Positions 47,372 to 57,790 of a stretch of 64,000 bases of DNA are shown in pieces. Origin of the DNA: Eretmocerus hayati (taxonomy: Eukaryota > Arthropoda > Insecta > Hymenoptera > Aphelinidae); assembly GCA_029851415.1 (NCBI GenBank), contig CM056741.1, forward strand, positions 87,765,282 through 87,829,281. Reading direction: 5' to 3'. The position numbers and the translations under genes were made by a program. How positions within the stretch are numbered: position 1 is the first letter of the stretch; each line of letters opens with the position of its first letter. The notes under the pieces are model-generated. The model searched no databases. It was not told the DNA's origin and saw nothing but the letters and a program-made list of their open reading frames with translations.

Positions 47372-47954
47372 CTGTAAATGATGATAAGAGATAAAAAATT
47401 CTGCCACATATGTTGATTTTTCACATCCACATGAAGGTGGTCAAAGTTCCATAATTCATATAAAATTATCAATTGATCGAATAAGTAAATCACTTGAGTG
47501 AATAAGAACGTCTAACTCGCCTGTCTTTGGGCCATCCCTGGCCGCGCTCGACTGATGCATGATGAATTTTGTGACACTTCGTTACGATGCAGATACGAAT
47601 TGCACGAGTACAGAACTGTAAATGGGGTTCGGATACAGCAATCGTCGAGATGTTATTAAGAGCCAAACAAAAAAAACTCACCAAAAAAGACAGTTACATT
47701 CACATTACACTGCATCAACTGCCTTCCATATTTCAACTCACAATACTGCACATAGAGTTTTTTCATGGTCGCGATGTTTGGCTAACGATTCCAAGCGAAA
47801 TATGTTCCATCCATGATCGAGAGAGTTTACATTGAACGATACTATTAACATGCGAAGCGCACGATTGCCTCAAATCACCAGGCCAGACTGAACAATTTCA
47901 AATGGACTGATACCTAAGCCGATGTCATGATCTCACTATGTATGGGTTGATGTA

Positions 47955-48230
47955 AACATGGGCAATCTCATCGAAAACGATATCTTACAAATCAAATCGA
48001 TTTTGAGGCTCTCACTCAGTTTCGATCACAAAACACTCAAATCGGTAAACTCCCCGCTGGCATGTCAACTATTCTAATACAGATTGCTGATACAGAATTC
48101 TATATTAGAATCGTTGACATGCCAGCGGGTAGTTTACCGATTTGAGTGTTTTGTGCTCGAAACTGAGTGAGAGCCTCAAAACCGATTTGATTTGGAAGAT
48201 CTCGTTTTCGGTGAGATTATCCATGTATAT
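47955..48230. repeat. Central palindrome between the two P-like copies
   Basis: Arms at about 47955-48078 and 48092-48230 pair closely (for example CGGTAAACTCCCCGCTGG against its complement, and GGCATGTCAAC / GTTGACATGCC). They look like the fused 5' ends of the two elements, with terminal inverted repeats at the centre. The loop TACAGATTGCTGATACAG is short. Confidence 0.7.
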
Positions 48231-49443
48231 TATGAGTTATGATGTGAAAAGCCATCGATGTAGTAAAGCGGATCTAGCTGTCTCTTTTTGTAAGTATGCC
48301 TGTTTGGCTGTAAATGAAGACGTCTCGACGATTGTTACATATACATCATTTACAGTTCCAATGGCAAAATTCAACCTGCAATATTAGCCAAACATTGCAT
48401 GCAATCTGAAAACATAATCTCGACGATTGCTGTATCCGGCCATCATTCACAGTTCTGTACTCGTGCAATTCGTATCTGCATCGTAACGAAGTGTCACAAA
48501 ATTCGTCATGCATCAGTCGAGCGCGGCCAGGGATGGCCCAAAGACAGGCGAGTTAGACGTTCTTATTCACTCAAGTGATTTACTTATTCGATCAATTGAT
48601 AATTTTATATGAATTATGGAACTTTGACCACCTTCATGTGGATGTGAAAAATCAACATGTGTGGCAGAATTTTATCTCTTATTATGATTTACAGGGCAGG
48701 GAGTTGATGGATCGTGTGCTACTGAGCAATCGCATACTGCGCAAAATAGTCGAAAGCGAAAAAGAACAGAGCTAAATAAAATTGGGAAATTTCACCACTA
48801 CTGTATGTTTCTCAAGTGTTCAAATGGATACTACACAAAAATCAAGGATCCCACTTATCAAAACAAGCGGTTCCATAAATTTCCGTCGCCAGTTGCTCAT
48901 CTGAAACTGCATAACGCTTGGAGAGAAACTTGCTCCGTCCTACCAGGTGTAAGCGCAAAAAATTATTATGTTTGTGAAGATCATTTTGATAAATCAGACT
49001 ACATGACGCCGTCTTGTTTAAAACCAAATTTCATACCTAAAATTTCAAGCAAATCGGTTGTAAGTGTATTAGTTAAACCAGCTTCGGGTGCTACGTTAGA
49101 CAATTCTGACCAGCGTGGAAGCTTTCATATTGATCACATAATAGGATACTTCATTATCCTCATGACAGGATACTCGATTTTTTCATGCTAGCTCTTCATT
49201 TCTAATTTTCAAATACTGGGCATGACAGAAAAATGACAACGTTTGTTCAAAGTCACCCAAAGTAACGAATTGTCGAGTAGATTTTGGTTATAATTCTAAT
49301 TTTTATGTATCATTAAAAATAATGAAAATGACTTGTACTATTTGAAATTTTATATGTATAGACTAAGAAAATTTGGAATCTGTTCAATGTATTTTGTGGA
49401 TGTACGGAAGAAATTGTTTTGCGATAAATTGCTTGATGCATTG
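48086..49443 (+). mobile_element. Internally deleted P-like copy, inverted relative to the first
   Basis: It aligns, inverted, with the left copy from its 5' flank (48420-48690 against 47635-47375) through the THAP exon. It then jumps near 49142-49180 across about 2.3 kb to the region matching 44590-44265. Similarity ends at GCTTGATGCATTGA (49443). A filler of about 35 bp with short repeats (AGGATACT twice) marks the junction, as is common in interrupted gap repair of P elements. Confidence 0.75.
48695..49191 (+). CDS. THAP-only protein from the deleted P-like copy
   Basis: The exon follows the acceptor TATTATGATTTACAG (AG at 48693-48694) and stays open to TAG at 49191. The first in-frame ATG shown (48805) again falls inside the finger. 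It keeps the THAP ligands (CMFLKC and YYVCEDHF) and the C-terminal LKPNFIPKI. It loses the coiled coil and the whole DDE core, and ends in about 16 new residues encoded by the junction filler. In Drosophila, similarly shortened P products (KP) bind element ends and repress transposition. By analogy this could encode a repressor, which is inference. The frame has no stop although the full copy has one. Confidence 0.65.
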
Positions 49444-50392
49444 ACCTGTCACTCTCTTTTTCGACAACAGATGGCTTTAGGAAAATATGGAAAAACAAAA
49501 CCTTTCCCGCAAGTGACGAAATAACATAGCGATTCGTATATAAGAGCACTAAAATAGTCAATAGAAAACCGAGCGCGCGTTTACGATTCCGGCGATTTGC
49601 GTACCGTAATTTGGATAGCTATCTGCGAGCAAGCTATAGCGAAACTTCAATACATGCGAACAGGCAATCGGCCTGAGTGTATGGGTGCGAGCGAGTACAT
49701 GAAGCATGCGCGCGCATAACTTTTGCGCGATGTCGAGCTGCATACAGCGCGGGTATATACTTTTACCGGGGAGAGGGGGTTACCAGGACGCATACGGCGG
49801 CACAGCATTTGTTTCCACCGGCTAACATGGGCCTCGTGCTTCTCTTTGTATCTGTTCTGTGATCAGCAGGGCTAGACATGCAGGTGGTGCCCTGGACGCT
49901 TGGCGATGAAACACTCACGCGCTCTTATATACTAATCGAGGTCTTCCAGATGTGAATGACGAAAAGCTTTTACTGAGCGTACTCGCAATGAGTATATGCT
50001 TCAGACTGATCTGACTCCATCAAAGTTGCGTTTCAATCACGTCGGGGGTTACCAAAGTAGGAATAAGCTGATGGCTTACTCCGTACGAATGAATGACTCT
50101 ACACGCTTGAGCAGAAGGCTCTTATGCGTTTCGTCCCCCACCTGCAACCTGGTTCATCTTAACCGGACTCATCAGCAGGGCTGGAGTTGCAGGTGGTGCC
50201 CTGGACGCTTGGCGATGAAGCACTTATGCGCTCTTATATACTAATCGAGGTCTTTTGCCGTCGATTGCGGAAAAGGAGCTGGATCTGTCATCCATCTATT
50301 GCGCATGTGAGGTATTATGTACCCCACAACTAGCTTCCTCCATATTATTTTCATGGGACCTTGAGACTCTTTGATGGAGCCCTCCAAGAATC
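49444..50392. other. GC-rich repeat-containing stretch upstream of LTR 2
   Basis: A block at 49858-49950 (GCAGGTGGTGCCCTGGACGC, then GCTCTTATATACTAATCGAG) is repeated directly at 50178-50255. The block 50055-50190 recurs at 43541-43690. No protein-coding gene is supported. Position suggests 3' internal sequence of the LTR element. Confidence 0.45.
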
Positions 50393-51621
50393 TGTTAAGG
50401 TATGAAATCCTCGGTCCCAGATAACCGTGGACCCACAACTCGGAGAATCTCGACTCGTACCGCAAGACGAGAGGAAAACGGTCCTCTCACACGTAGTCCA
50501 AAGCGCGAACTATCATTCCGCATTCACATGAGGTTGTGCTTCGTACCGGAGAGTTCCTACGTGTAGTCAAAGATGTAAACTACCATTCCGCATTCACACG
50601 AGGTCGTGTTTAGTACCGGAGAGTTTCTACGTGTAGTCAAATATGTAAACTACCATTCCGTATTCATACGAGATTGTGCTTCGAACCGGAGAGTTCCCAC
50701 GCGTGGTCGAAGATATAAAGTAACGATCCGCATTCACGCAGGGTTGTATCTTGTGCTTAAGGGTGGCTCGCGATTACATGAAGATATTAGAACTAAATGA
50801 TGAATTAACCATGAGCCAACGTCCATGTTGGCCTGAGAACACATTGTTGACATGATTTACGAGTCCCAACCTGGGACTCATGATTCCAGAACTCCCTGCA
50901 AATACACGACATGGAAGCCGTCAGCAACGGACATCGGACAAGCCAAAAAAAGGACCGGTAACAGCTACATACATGAGCCACGCCGCAGGGAAAGAGGACA
51001 TGAGATGCATGCAACGCAACAGCCGAGGGGGCGGACGACAATAACAGCACGGCCATGAACCGCTCTTACGTCATGACCTCATTACATGGCCATGTGATGC
51101 GGCAACGTCGCATATGCTTGGCAACGCCGGATACACCGCCCAGCAACAGCAGCTCTGCGGAACGATGGGAGGTCCCACTGAATGACGCCACCGCTAGCCA
51201 ATCAGAGACGCTCCCCAGACGAGAGAGAGTCTCCCCTCTAGTGCGCAGATCTACGACGCGCTCGATCCATTATGGCCGCACACGAATCACGCAATAGCCC
51301 CGCCCCCTTTCACCTACCGGCACCGCCCAGATCCATGATGGCGCATCAAGGAGAGATCGCAACACCAGTAACCAGTCAGAAGCTTTCGTGGGCGTAACCA
51401 CGCCACTCAGCTAGTGACGTCATTTCGTCTATATAAGGAGCCTTCAGACGCCCACCGGCAGACTTAGCGTCGCTCGAGCACCAGCACACCGTCGACTTGC
51501 TATCGCTCCGAGCCACATCTGTCACTTTGTATCACCATCTTGTATCATTCGCTCTCTGTACGCCAGTTAATAAATCGTATCGTTCAGTGTCACTGCTTTC
51601 ACTGTGCTTCAGCACTTAACA
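50393..51621 (+). mobile_element. LTR copy 2, complete (TGTTAAG...CTTAACA)
   Basis: 1229 bp bounded by the short inverted ends TGTTAAG and CTTAACA. It carries four subrepeats of about 70 bp (starts 50491, 50559, 50629, 50699) against three in copy 1. Further on are TGACGTCA, TATATAA and AATAAA (51569-51574), in the order U3-R-U5. It is followed by a 5' internal remnant like that after copy 1. Confidence 0.75.
51415..51436 (+). promoter_or_regulatory. LTR 2 promoter: CRE-like site plus TATA box
   Basis: TGACGTCA (51415-51422) and TATATAA (51430-51436), spaced as in LTR 1. A polyadenylation signal AATAAA follows about 135 bp later. Confidence 0.6.
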
Positions 51622-52075
51622 AGTTAACGAACCCAGCCCCGCGCTAATAATAATTCTTGTAATCAAGACGACCCGGTCGCGTCGCGAACGTGAGTATTCA
51701 GGATTCCATCTCGGTGAGTCAGCACATGGTCCCGTGGCTGCCTCCGACTCCACCGGCTACTCCAGGACCAGCTGCCAGAGTTCCAGTTCCAGCACCCGCT
51801 GCAGCTCTAGCCCCAGCTCTAGCTCCAGTTCCAGCTCCCGCCCCAGTACCGGCAGACGCAGTTGTCTTCGATATTGAATACCGCAACGTGCACTTCATAA
51901 TATTGCGCCCACGTCAAGTCATACCCATTGTAGAACAAAGGTCCGACAACGGCCGACGCAAAAACACTGAGGGGCTAGTTCCGAATTCGGGCCGAACCTG
52001 AGGAAACCCAGCTCCTCTGAGATTTATCGTCACGCGCAGGCGCAGCCTAGTAACTTCAGGGCTCGTTCATAACAA
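51622..52075 (+). mobile_element. 5' internal remnant of the LTR element, copy 2, with Pro/Ala-rich frame
   Basis: The frame at about 51690-52001 begins with a GTG and encodes a Pro/Ala/Val repeat (PVPAPAAALAPALAPVPAPA) followed by FDIEYRNVHFIILRPRQ. It may be the N-terminus of a gag-like protein but carries no diagnostic motif. Similarity to the copy-1 remnant ends near CGTTCATAAC (52061-52070). Confidence 0.45.
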
Positions 52076-52324
52076 ATCCGAGTTAGCCTCAACGATTGTC
52101 ATCTGAGATCATTTGCTCACGCTACATTAATCTCACAGAACCTGAGTTTCTATGGGAGGAGGAGGAGAAAAGAGTCTAGTCATACGTATATAATAGACCA
52201 ATCATAATAAAATTCTTTGAGGACCATTTAGTTACTTTCCCTTGGCATCAGTGCAACTGCCCGGGGCAAGTATTGGAAAAGATTCCAGGAAAGTTCTAAT
52301 GGCCTAATCCATTCGGTTCCAACC

Positions 52325-52530
52325 ATGGTGAGAATGTCTGCGATCCTTGCTTATTCTCTGAAAACTAATTCCAGATCATAACTCTTAATCATGTAGGTAC
52401 ACTCATGATCTAACTCATTTTCCTAAGTCTTTTCAGGATGTATTCCTCATGGTTCGGCGAAAAAAAATGACGATTTTCACTGATGCAAAGGAGAATACAA
52501 CTGTACTGGAACTGAAAAAGATGATTGAAG
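52325..52530 (+). CDS. EloB: Elongin B, first two coding exons (partial)
   Basis: Elongin B is a ubiquitin-like partner of Elongin C in the Elongin (SIII) elongation factor and in Cullin2/5 ubiquitin ligases. The first coding exon ends with just the start codon (52325-52327), followed by the donor GTGAGA. Exon two (52437-52530) follows TCTTTTCAG and starts GAT GTA TTC CTC, giving [11 protein letters not shown], then [18 protein letters not shown] and IEG, a near match to the animal Elongin B N-terminus. The donor GTAAAT at 52531 cuts the Gly codon. The remaining two thirds of the protein were not found before the window end, so the next intron is long or this is a partial duplicate. Confidence 0.8.
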
Positions 52531-53642
52531 GTAAATATGCATTTCCAAACAAGGAATACTCTTCTCCAATCTGCTCATTCACTCTCATGGCATCATGTTA
52601 TACATGTGGCCTTCCTGGGAAGAGTAAGATTGGAAGAACAATGGGGCTAATACAAATAATGCAATTGATGGGATCCTGTGATGGGAAATATTTGGAGAAT
52701 AATAAGTTGAGCCACTACAAGACTGACAAGTTCCTGCTTGTCAAGGATTAGCTCAATACTCCCTCAAGATTGAGATATTTGGTCCACTGTTTATGTACAC
52801 ATGACAATCTTGTGGACATGAATATATTGCTTGAGTACAGATTCTCTCAATATCCTCTTCAACTAGGGCTGACAATGGTTGTAAGCACGGATACAGAAGG
52901 AATAGGCCATAGGCTGAGTGTCAGTGAGATTTCCTATGTTCCTGTGACTAAGGTGGTTTATTGCACTGTTTATGTTCACTGCAGTCTTCTACTCATACCT
53001 TTTGCAGTACTTGTTCTGTAGAAGATGCAACCAACTGGTAGTTCTCAGCATATCACTAATTGAGAACATTGGTATTTTCAAGACCATATGCAAGGTGTGA
53101 TTTGGAAAACACTTATGCTTCCCCTTCATTTTCATAATTCTCATGAGGAATGTTGATGACGAAGTTTCTAGGAATGGTCTCAACTATTATGAATTCAAGC
53201 ACCACAAGTGACAGTAGACATCACAGAGAAGACAGTCAGTCTCTAGGTCATAGATTCAACTTCAACTTTGAGAGTCGTCTCTTTGGCCCCAAAAAATCAT
53301 ACCCATAACTGCAAAATCCAATGATCAATTGGGGTAAAGCTATCAGATCATGACGTCGGCATCAAGTGTGAAAGCCCATGTAGGGGAATTATAAATCTTT
53401 GGGGATGGAGGTTCTTGTTACCACCTAAAGCGGATGTCAATCAAGCCAATGTGGATCCCATAATTTTCTAATGCCAAGAGAAGTGGTACGAAGATAGATT
53501 TGCTATGCCATACAGATTCTTCTATGAGTATGAAGTTCCGATTCATAAGACCTCTGGTTGGGTGGAGGTAGCACAAAGTACTGCTACCCACCATCAGTGT
53601 ACAGGAACTCAATGGTTCTAGGGTATGGGTAGTGATCGATTT
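52531..53642. other. Elongin B intron or intergenic sequence, nothing recognised
   Basis: The frames on both strands (for example 52770-53021) have no recognisable motif. The expected Elongin B continuation (an acidic YKDDQ-type segment) is not seen. Confidence 0.4.
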
Positions 53643-53758
53643 AGGTCCAAAGTAATACTAATAGTTGCGTTGAGTCAAAGCTCAGCGTAAGCCGAGGCGC
53701 CACAATCATGTTCAACCCACACTAATCTTTGACTAATCACGACTATTACTTTGGGCCT
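53643..53758. repeat. MITE, about 116 bp
   Basis: Terminal inverted repeats of about 32 bp: AGGTCCAAAGTAATA at the left, and TATTACTTTGGGCCT at the right, with inner TTGAGTCAAAG / CTTTGACT pairing. The spacer is about 45 bp. Confidence 0.7.
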
Positions 53759-54140
53759 TCATAAGTCAAGGGTTGCTCGCCTCGAAGTGGCACAATGTTT
53801 CGACGGCTGTTTTCTGCCCTTATCAATCGCCTGTTTTATTATGAACAATATTACAAATTGATCACATCTCGTCGATGGGTATCTTCTGTTGTACAAACAA
53901 ATTTTTCAACCAGTATCACATTAATCACATGAGTGATTCAGTCTGAAACCCTCAATTTCAACCTGTTACTAAGATTCTTATGCTGGAATATAGGCCTTTA
54001 TCGATATTCCAAAAGGTTTATGTTACAAGAAATCTCAACATACTGTGTACATAATTTCGACTCATACCAAACAAATCATCACATCACCTCTGAATATATC
54101 CAACATTAGTGAGCTATGGTACGTGTTTATCATGATTTTT

Positions 54141-54335
54141 CACGGTGTTGAGCTAATTAAATTACCAAAAGTGCCGAAGGAAGTAGGAAAAAGAGATCAC
54201 GAATACATAGGAACGTTTTATTTTAATCAATTACCAGCGGAATTGAAGTCCCTGGATGGCAAAAGGATCAAAAAAAAATTAGAAGACTGGGTTAGAACTT
54301 GTGATGCATTATCAGAGGAATTGGGCTCTACATGA
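54141..54335 (+). pseudogene. Possible C-terminal remnant of a non-LTR reverse transcriptase
   Basis: The reading frame contains YIGTFYFNQLPAELKSLDG then KRIKKKLEDWVRTC before a stop. The pattern of a short hydrophobic strand, F-N-x-L-P-x-E-L-K and a basic K-x-x-L-x-x-W helix is common at the ends of non-LTR retrotransposon polymerases. No catalytic motif is present. It could instead be a host exon. Confidence 0.35.
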
Positions 54336-54376
54336 AATGTCTATAGTTTGTACAGAATGCGGCATATGTATGCATA

Positions 54377-55622
54377 TAAACTGGATTCCAAAAATATATC
54401 TCAATTTTTTCTCACCAAACTTATGCGAAAATGTTCTTTCAGACATCTACTTTCAGTAAGAAAAATTTGGCGGTTATTTTTTTTGATTTTTTTTTGCCGA
54501 GCGTTACAAAATGCCGCATTTCGTGGTTTTAGCGAAAACGGCATCTTTGACCACGGTCACATATGCTCCCATCTGGACTAATGTGCACCAATATGTGTGA
54601 ATGTACTCCCCAGAGTACGGATGTTCCCATATGTTCAGATGGTCATTTTGAGTCGGAAAAATATGTTTGGATCCTCATTCTAGCCCATTATCTCATTTGT
54701 AAGCCAGAACGAGTAAAATCATGCTCTCAGTCGCTTACGCTCGAATAGCCAAAATAATGCCTATTTTTGACACGGTAAATAGAACCTACAGCTCGCTCCT
54801 GGCTGGAGGCTCGTCCCTGCAACTTCTTACACGTACTTGGGGGTACTTTGGGGAGTACATTCACACAGATTGGTGCACATTAGTCCAGATGGGAGCATAT
54901 GTGACCATGGTCAAAGATGCCGTTTTCGCTAAAACCACGAAATGCGGCATTTTGTAACGCTCGGCAAAAAAAATCAAAAAAAATAACCTCCGCCAAATTT
55001 TTTTTACTGAAAGTAGATGTCTGAAAGAACATTTTCGCATAAGTTTAGTGAGAAAAAATTGATATATATTTTTGGAATCGAGTCCCAAGTTTTCGACTTT
55101 TTCGTAAATAGCTCAACTTGTATCGGCTATAGCTGCTATGAAAAGTACGATGGTCGACTTCTGCAGGTGGACAAATTGTAGGTTTTTTCAAGACCTTCGA
55201 AATGACCACCTATAGAAGTCGATTATCACATGTCTAGTAGGAGCTAGATCGCTTTGAAGCTGGCCCAAAAATGGCTGAAATTTGCTCTCAATAATTAGCT
55301 TGCAGGAGTCGTCAGGCTCACTGAGTGGCCTCGGACAATTTTTTTGACAAAAGTGCTAGTCTTGACGAGAAAAATGCGCCCAAGTACTTTGAAAAATATT
55401 GAATTGCGTTGGAACTATGATTTTCCTAGAATAGGCTACAAAAGGGCCTGAAACGGTCCTTTCATGGGCCCTGGGGCCCACAGGGGGGGGGGGGCCGAAA
55501 AAATCTTTAAAAAAATTTTTCGTACTATTTTAACATAGTACCAATGGAAAAAATTTTTTGCGGATTTTTTCCAGACCCCCCTGGTGACGGTTTTGTCCAG
55601 CTTGCTTCAGAATGATTCATAT
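54377..55622. repeat. Foldback plus one-sided extension, related to the 23.5-27.3 kb element
   Basis: The arms 54377-54621 and 54840-55087 pair closely (AATGCGGCATTTTGTAACGC against its complement). The right side continues to 55622 in the same order as the 23.5-27.3 kb arms: a TCAACTTGTATCGGCTATAG block, a poly-A/T block and a terminus CAGAATGATTCATAT close to CAGAATGACCCATAT. The left side lacks that extension, so the element is truncated. Confidence 0.65.
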
Positions 55623-55794
55623 ACATATAGATATCTTACTAGTATTTTCCTTAGTTTCATACGTTTTTTTATATAATAAATCGTATTTTTTCCCGGTCTA
55701 CGTACAGATGCAAATTGCATCTCTGTAGTTAGTACTCTGTACTAGTTGTAAAACCCGGTTAATAATAATAAATTGAAGAAATAAAAATTGAAAT

Positions 55795-57790
55795 TGATAC
55801 TCTGACTCGGTAGAAATTGAGTAACACTAGTCTGTACAGGGACATACGCCAAAAGAACTAACCATTTGTTGATATTCCTAGAGACAAAGATCTGTGATGT
55901 GTTTTTATTATTCAGTGTCAGATTTGTCAAGGTCACTAATATTTTGTATAACTTGATGCCGTGTTTTTCATTACGCCAAACTTTGTGTCGCTCTGGGTAT
56001 GAATTGATGCAGAAACAGGTAGCAATTTCTCTTGTAGTTGCTGGACAGACTAAGCTGTTATGTAGTGAGTACCACTATGGAACAGAATTTTGCACAGAGA
56101 GATTTCAGGGATCCAATAAGTGTAGGTCCATCAATTTTGAAATGTTGGGACGATGGTTTTGAAATCTCAAGAGAGTAAGTTCAACACCATAGTGACATCT
56201 TTACCTCTCACTTCGAAAAAAATGTGATCAACTCATTGCTGTCCCAGGAAGCGTGGATGGTATTCTGTTGAGTACTCTATTCAAGTGAATATGAAATAAG
56301 CTCAAGTCTAGTCAGCACTTGTTTCCTTTATAAGTGTGTATGGGCTCTGTATAGGATGGTCCCCGATCTCCAAGTTCATGCTTTGGAATCCGTTATTTGA
56401 TCAAGCTGGAGGAGACAATATCTGGTGGATACAGAGACTGCAAATGAAAGGTGGCCACCAACCCCCAAGAGCCTGCGTATTTAAAGCATACAACCCCATC
56501 CTGATAGAAAAGGTCTGGATAACGATGGAAAAAATAGGGCCAGAAGAATTTGTCGTGAAAGCTTCCAAAGGAGTACAGGGAAGATGGGAGGGAAGAAAAA
56601 AGGAGTTGGCAATAGGAAGAATTCAGGCAAGAAACTTTGAAGTGGAAAGAATTGGAGATGTGGTGTATGCAGAGGAAGGAAATATATTGTACAGAATGAT
56701 GTGGAATAGCAAACTTGGAGAATTTGTTGGTATGCTGAAAAGCGAGGTGGAGAAAGGATAGTAGTACCAGGAAGTACGCAGGGAAGAAGAAGAAAACAGG
56801 AGTCATGCAACAGGGAAGACAAGAGATAAGCAACGACACAAAATGAAAAACGAGCCTTAGTTTATCTTATCTATTTTTGTACAAGCGAAGAGTTATTTTT
56901 AAGTTAAAGGAGTGCCAATCAGTACAAGAGAATGAATATTTCATTTTCTCATATATAATTTGATGCTATTAGAGATAATAGTCTTAAGATGCAAGATACT
57001 TACAACCAAAATTGGTTCAATAAATAAATTAATTAGAGTACTCAACAGAATGCCAGCCACGCTTCCTAGGACAGCAATGAGTTTATCACAACTTTTTCCA
57101 AAGTAAGAAGTAAGGATATTACTTTATTAAACTCTTTTTTCTTGAGATTACAAAACCATCGTCCCAACATTTTGAAATTGATGGACCTACACTTATTCGA
57201 TCCCTGACATCTCTCTGTGCAAAATTCTGATCCATAGTGATACACTCTACATAACAGCTTAGTCTGTCCAGCAACTACAAGAGAAATCGTTACCTGTTTC
57301 TGAATCAATTCATACCCAGAGTGACACAAAGTTTGGCGTAGAAGAAAAACATGGCATCAAGTTATACAAAATATTGGTGATCTTGACAGTTCTGACACTG
57401 AATAATAGAAACACATCACAGATCTTAGTCTCTAGAAATATCAACAAATTGTTAATTCTTTTGGCGTGTTACGGGTTAGGAAGCTCCAGAAAGAACACGA
57501 GTGAGGAATACTTGGAATATGGCTTCAATATACGGAGAGAGAGAAGTTCGAGAGTGAGAGTGTGGCGACTGAACGAATTACAAAAGAGGGATATGCAACT
57601 ATTCGTCAGGATGCTGACGATGCACCTGCGATGGCTGGTATAGTCGTCGCTGGTGGATCGTCATGGGATGGGGTGAGGTGCGGGCGAGGGAGCCTGAAAC
57701 TAACCACGTCACAGGCGTATATCCCTGTACAGACTAGTGTTACTCAATTTCTACCGACTCAGAGTATCGAGTTCATATTATTTAAGATAC
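55795..57790. repeat. Inverted duplication flanking a 0.75-kb core
   Basis: The left arm (55795-56282) and right arm (57035-57790) are inverted copies, with matching inner ends (GTTGAGTACTCTA / TAGAGTACTCAAC) and outer ends near CTACCGACTCAGAGTATC. The right arm is interrupted by an insertion of about 250 bp at 57467-57713. In both arms a frame reads YELMQKQVAISLVVAGQTK-like peptide (a few residues differ), which may be remnant coding sequence. The core holds a plus-strand frame (56336-56761) of unknown nature. Confidence 0.65.
56336..56761 (+). CDS. ORF of 141 codons in the core of the inverted duplication, unknown
   Basis: Open plus-strand frame with a basic, charged C-terminal half (RWEGRKKELAIGRIQARNFE and KLGEFVGMLKSEVEKG). 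It opens with GTG or an upstream ATG-less stretch and has no clear splice sites. An overlapping minus-strand frame exists, so coding is uncertain. No family recognised. Confidence 0.25.
   Translation: MYGLCIGWSPISKFMLWNPLFDQAGGDNIWWIQRLQMKGGHQPPRACVFKAYNPILIEKVWITMEKIGPEEFVVKASKGVQGRWEGRKKELAIGRIQARNFEVERIGDVVYAEEGNILYRMMWNSKLGEFVGMLKSEVEKG

Larger units (their letters stand above)
44265..48085 (-). mobile_element. P-like DNA transposon, nearly complete copy
   Basis: It encodes the THAP/P transposase (44427-47371), read leftward. The upstream 0.7 kb (47372-48085) contains subterminal repeats (GTTTGGCTAA, CAATCGTCGAGA) and ends at a dyad centred near 48085. The matching right copy is inverted across that centre. 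The left (3') boundary is only the point where similarity with the second copy ends. The element is probably non-functional because of the stop in the transposase. Confidence 0.7.

Noticed and set aside
48805..48807. ATG at 48805 as the true start of the THAP-only protein
   Set aside because: The first zinc-binding cysteine lies two codons upstream, so a real product must begin in an earlier exon or at another start.
52531..53021. Continuation of Elongin B without an intron
   Set aside because: After the donor at 52531 the frame no longer resembles Elongin B, so the GTAAAT donor is taken as real.
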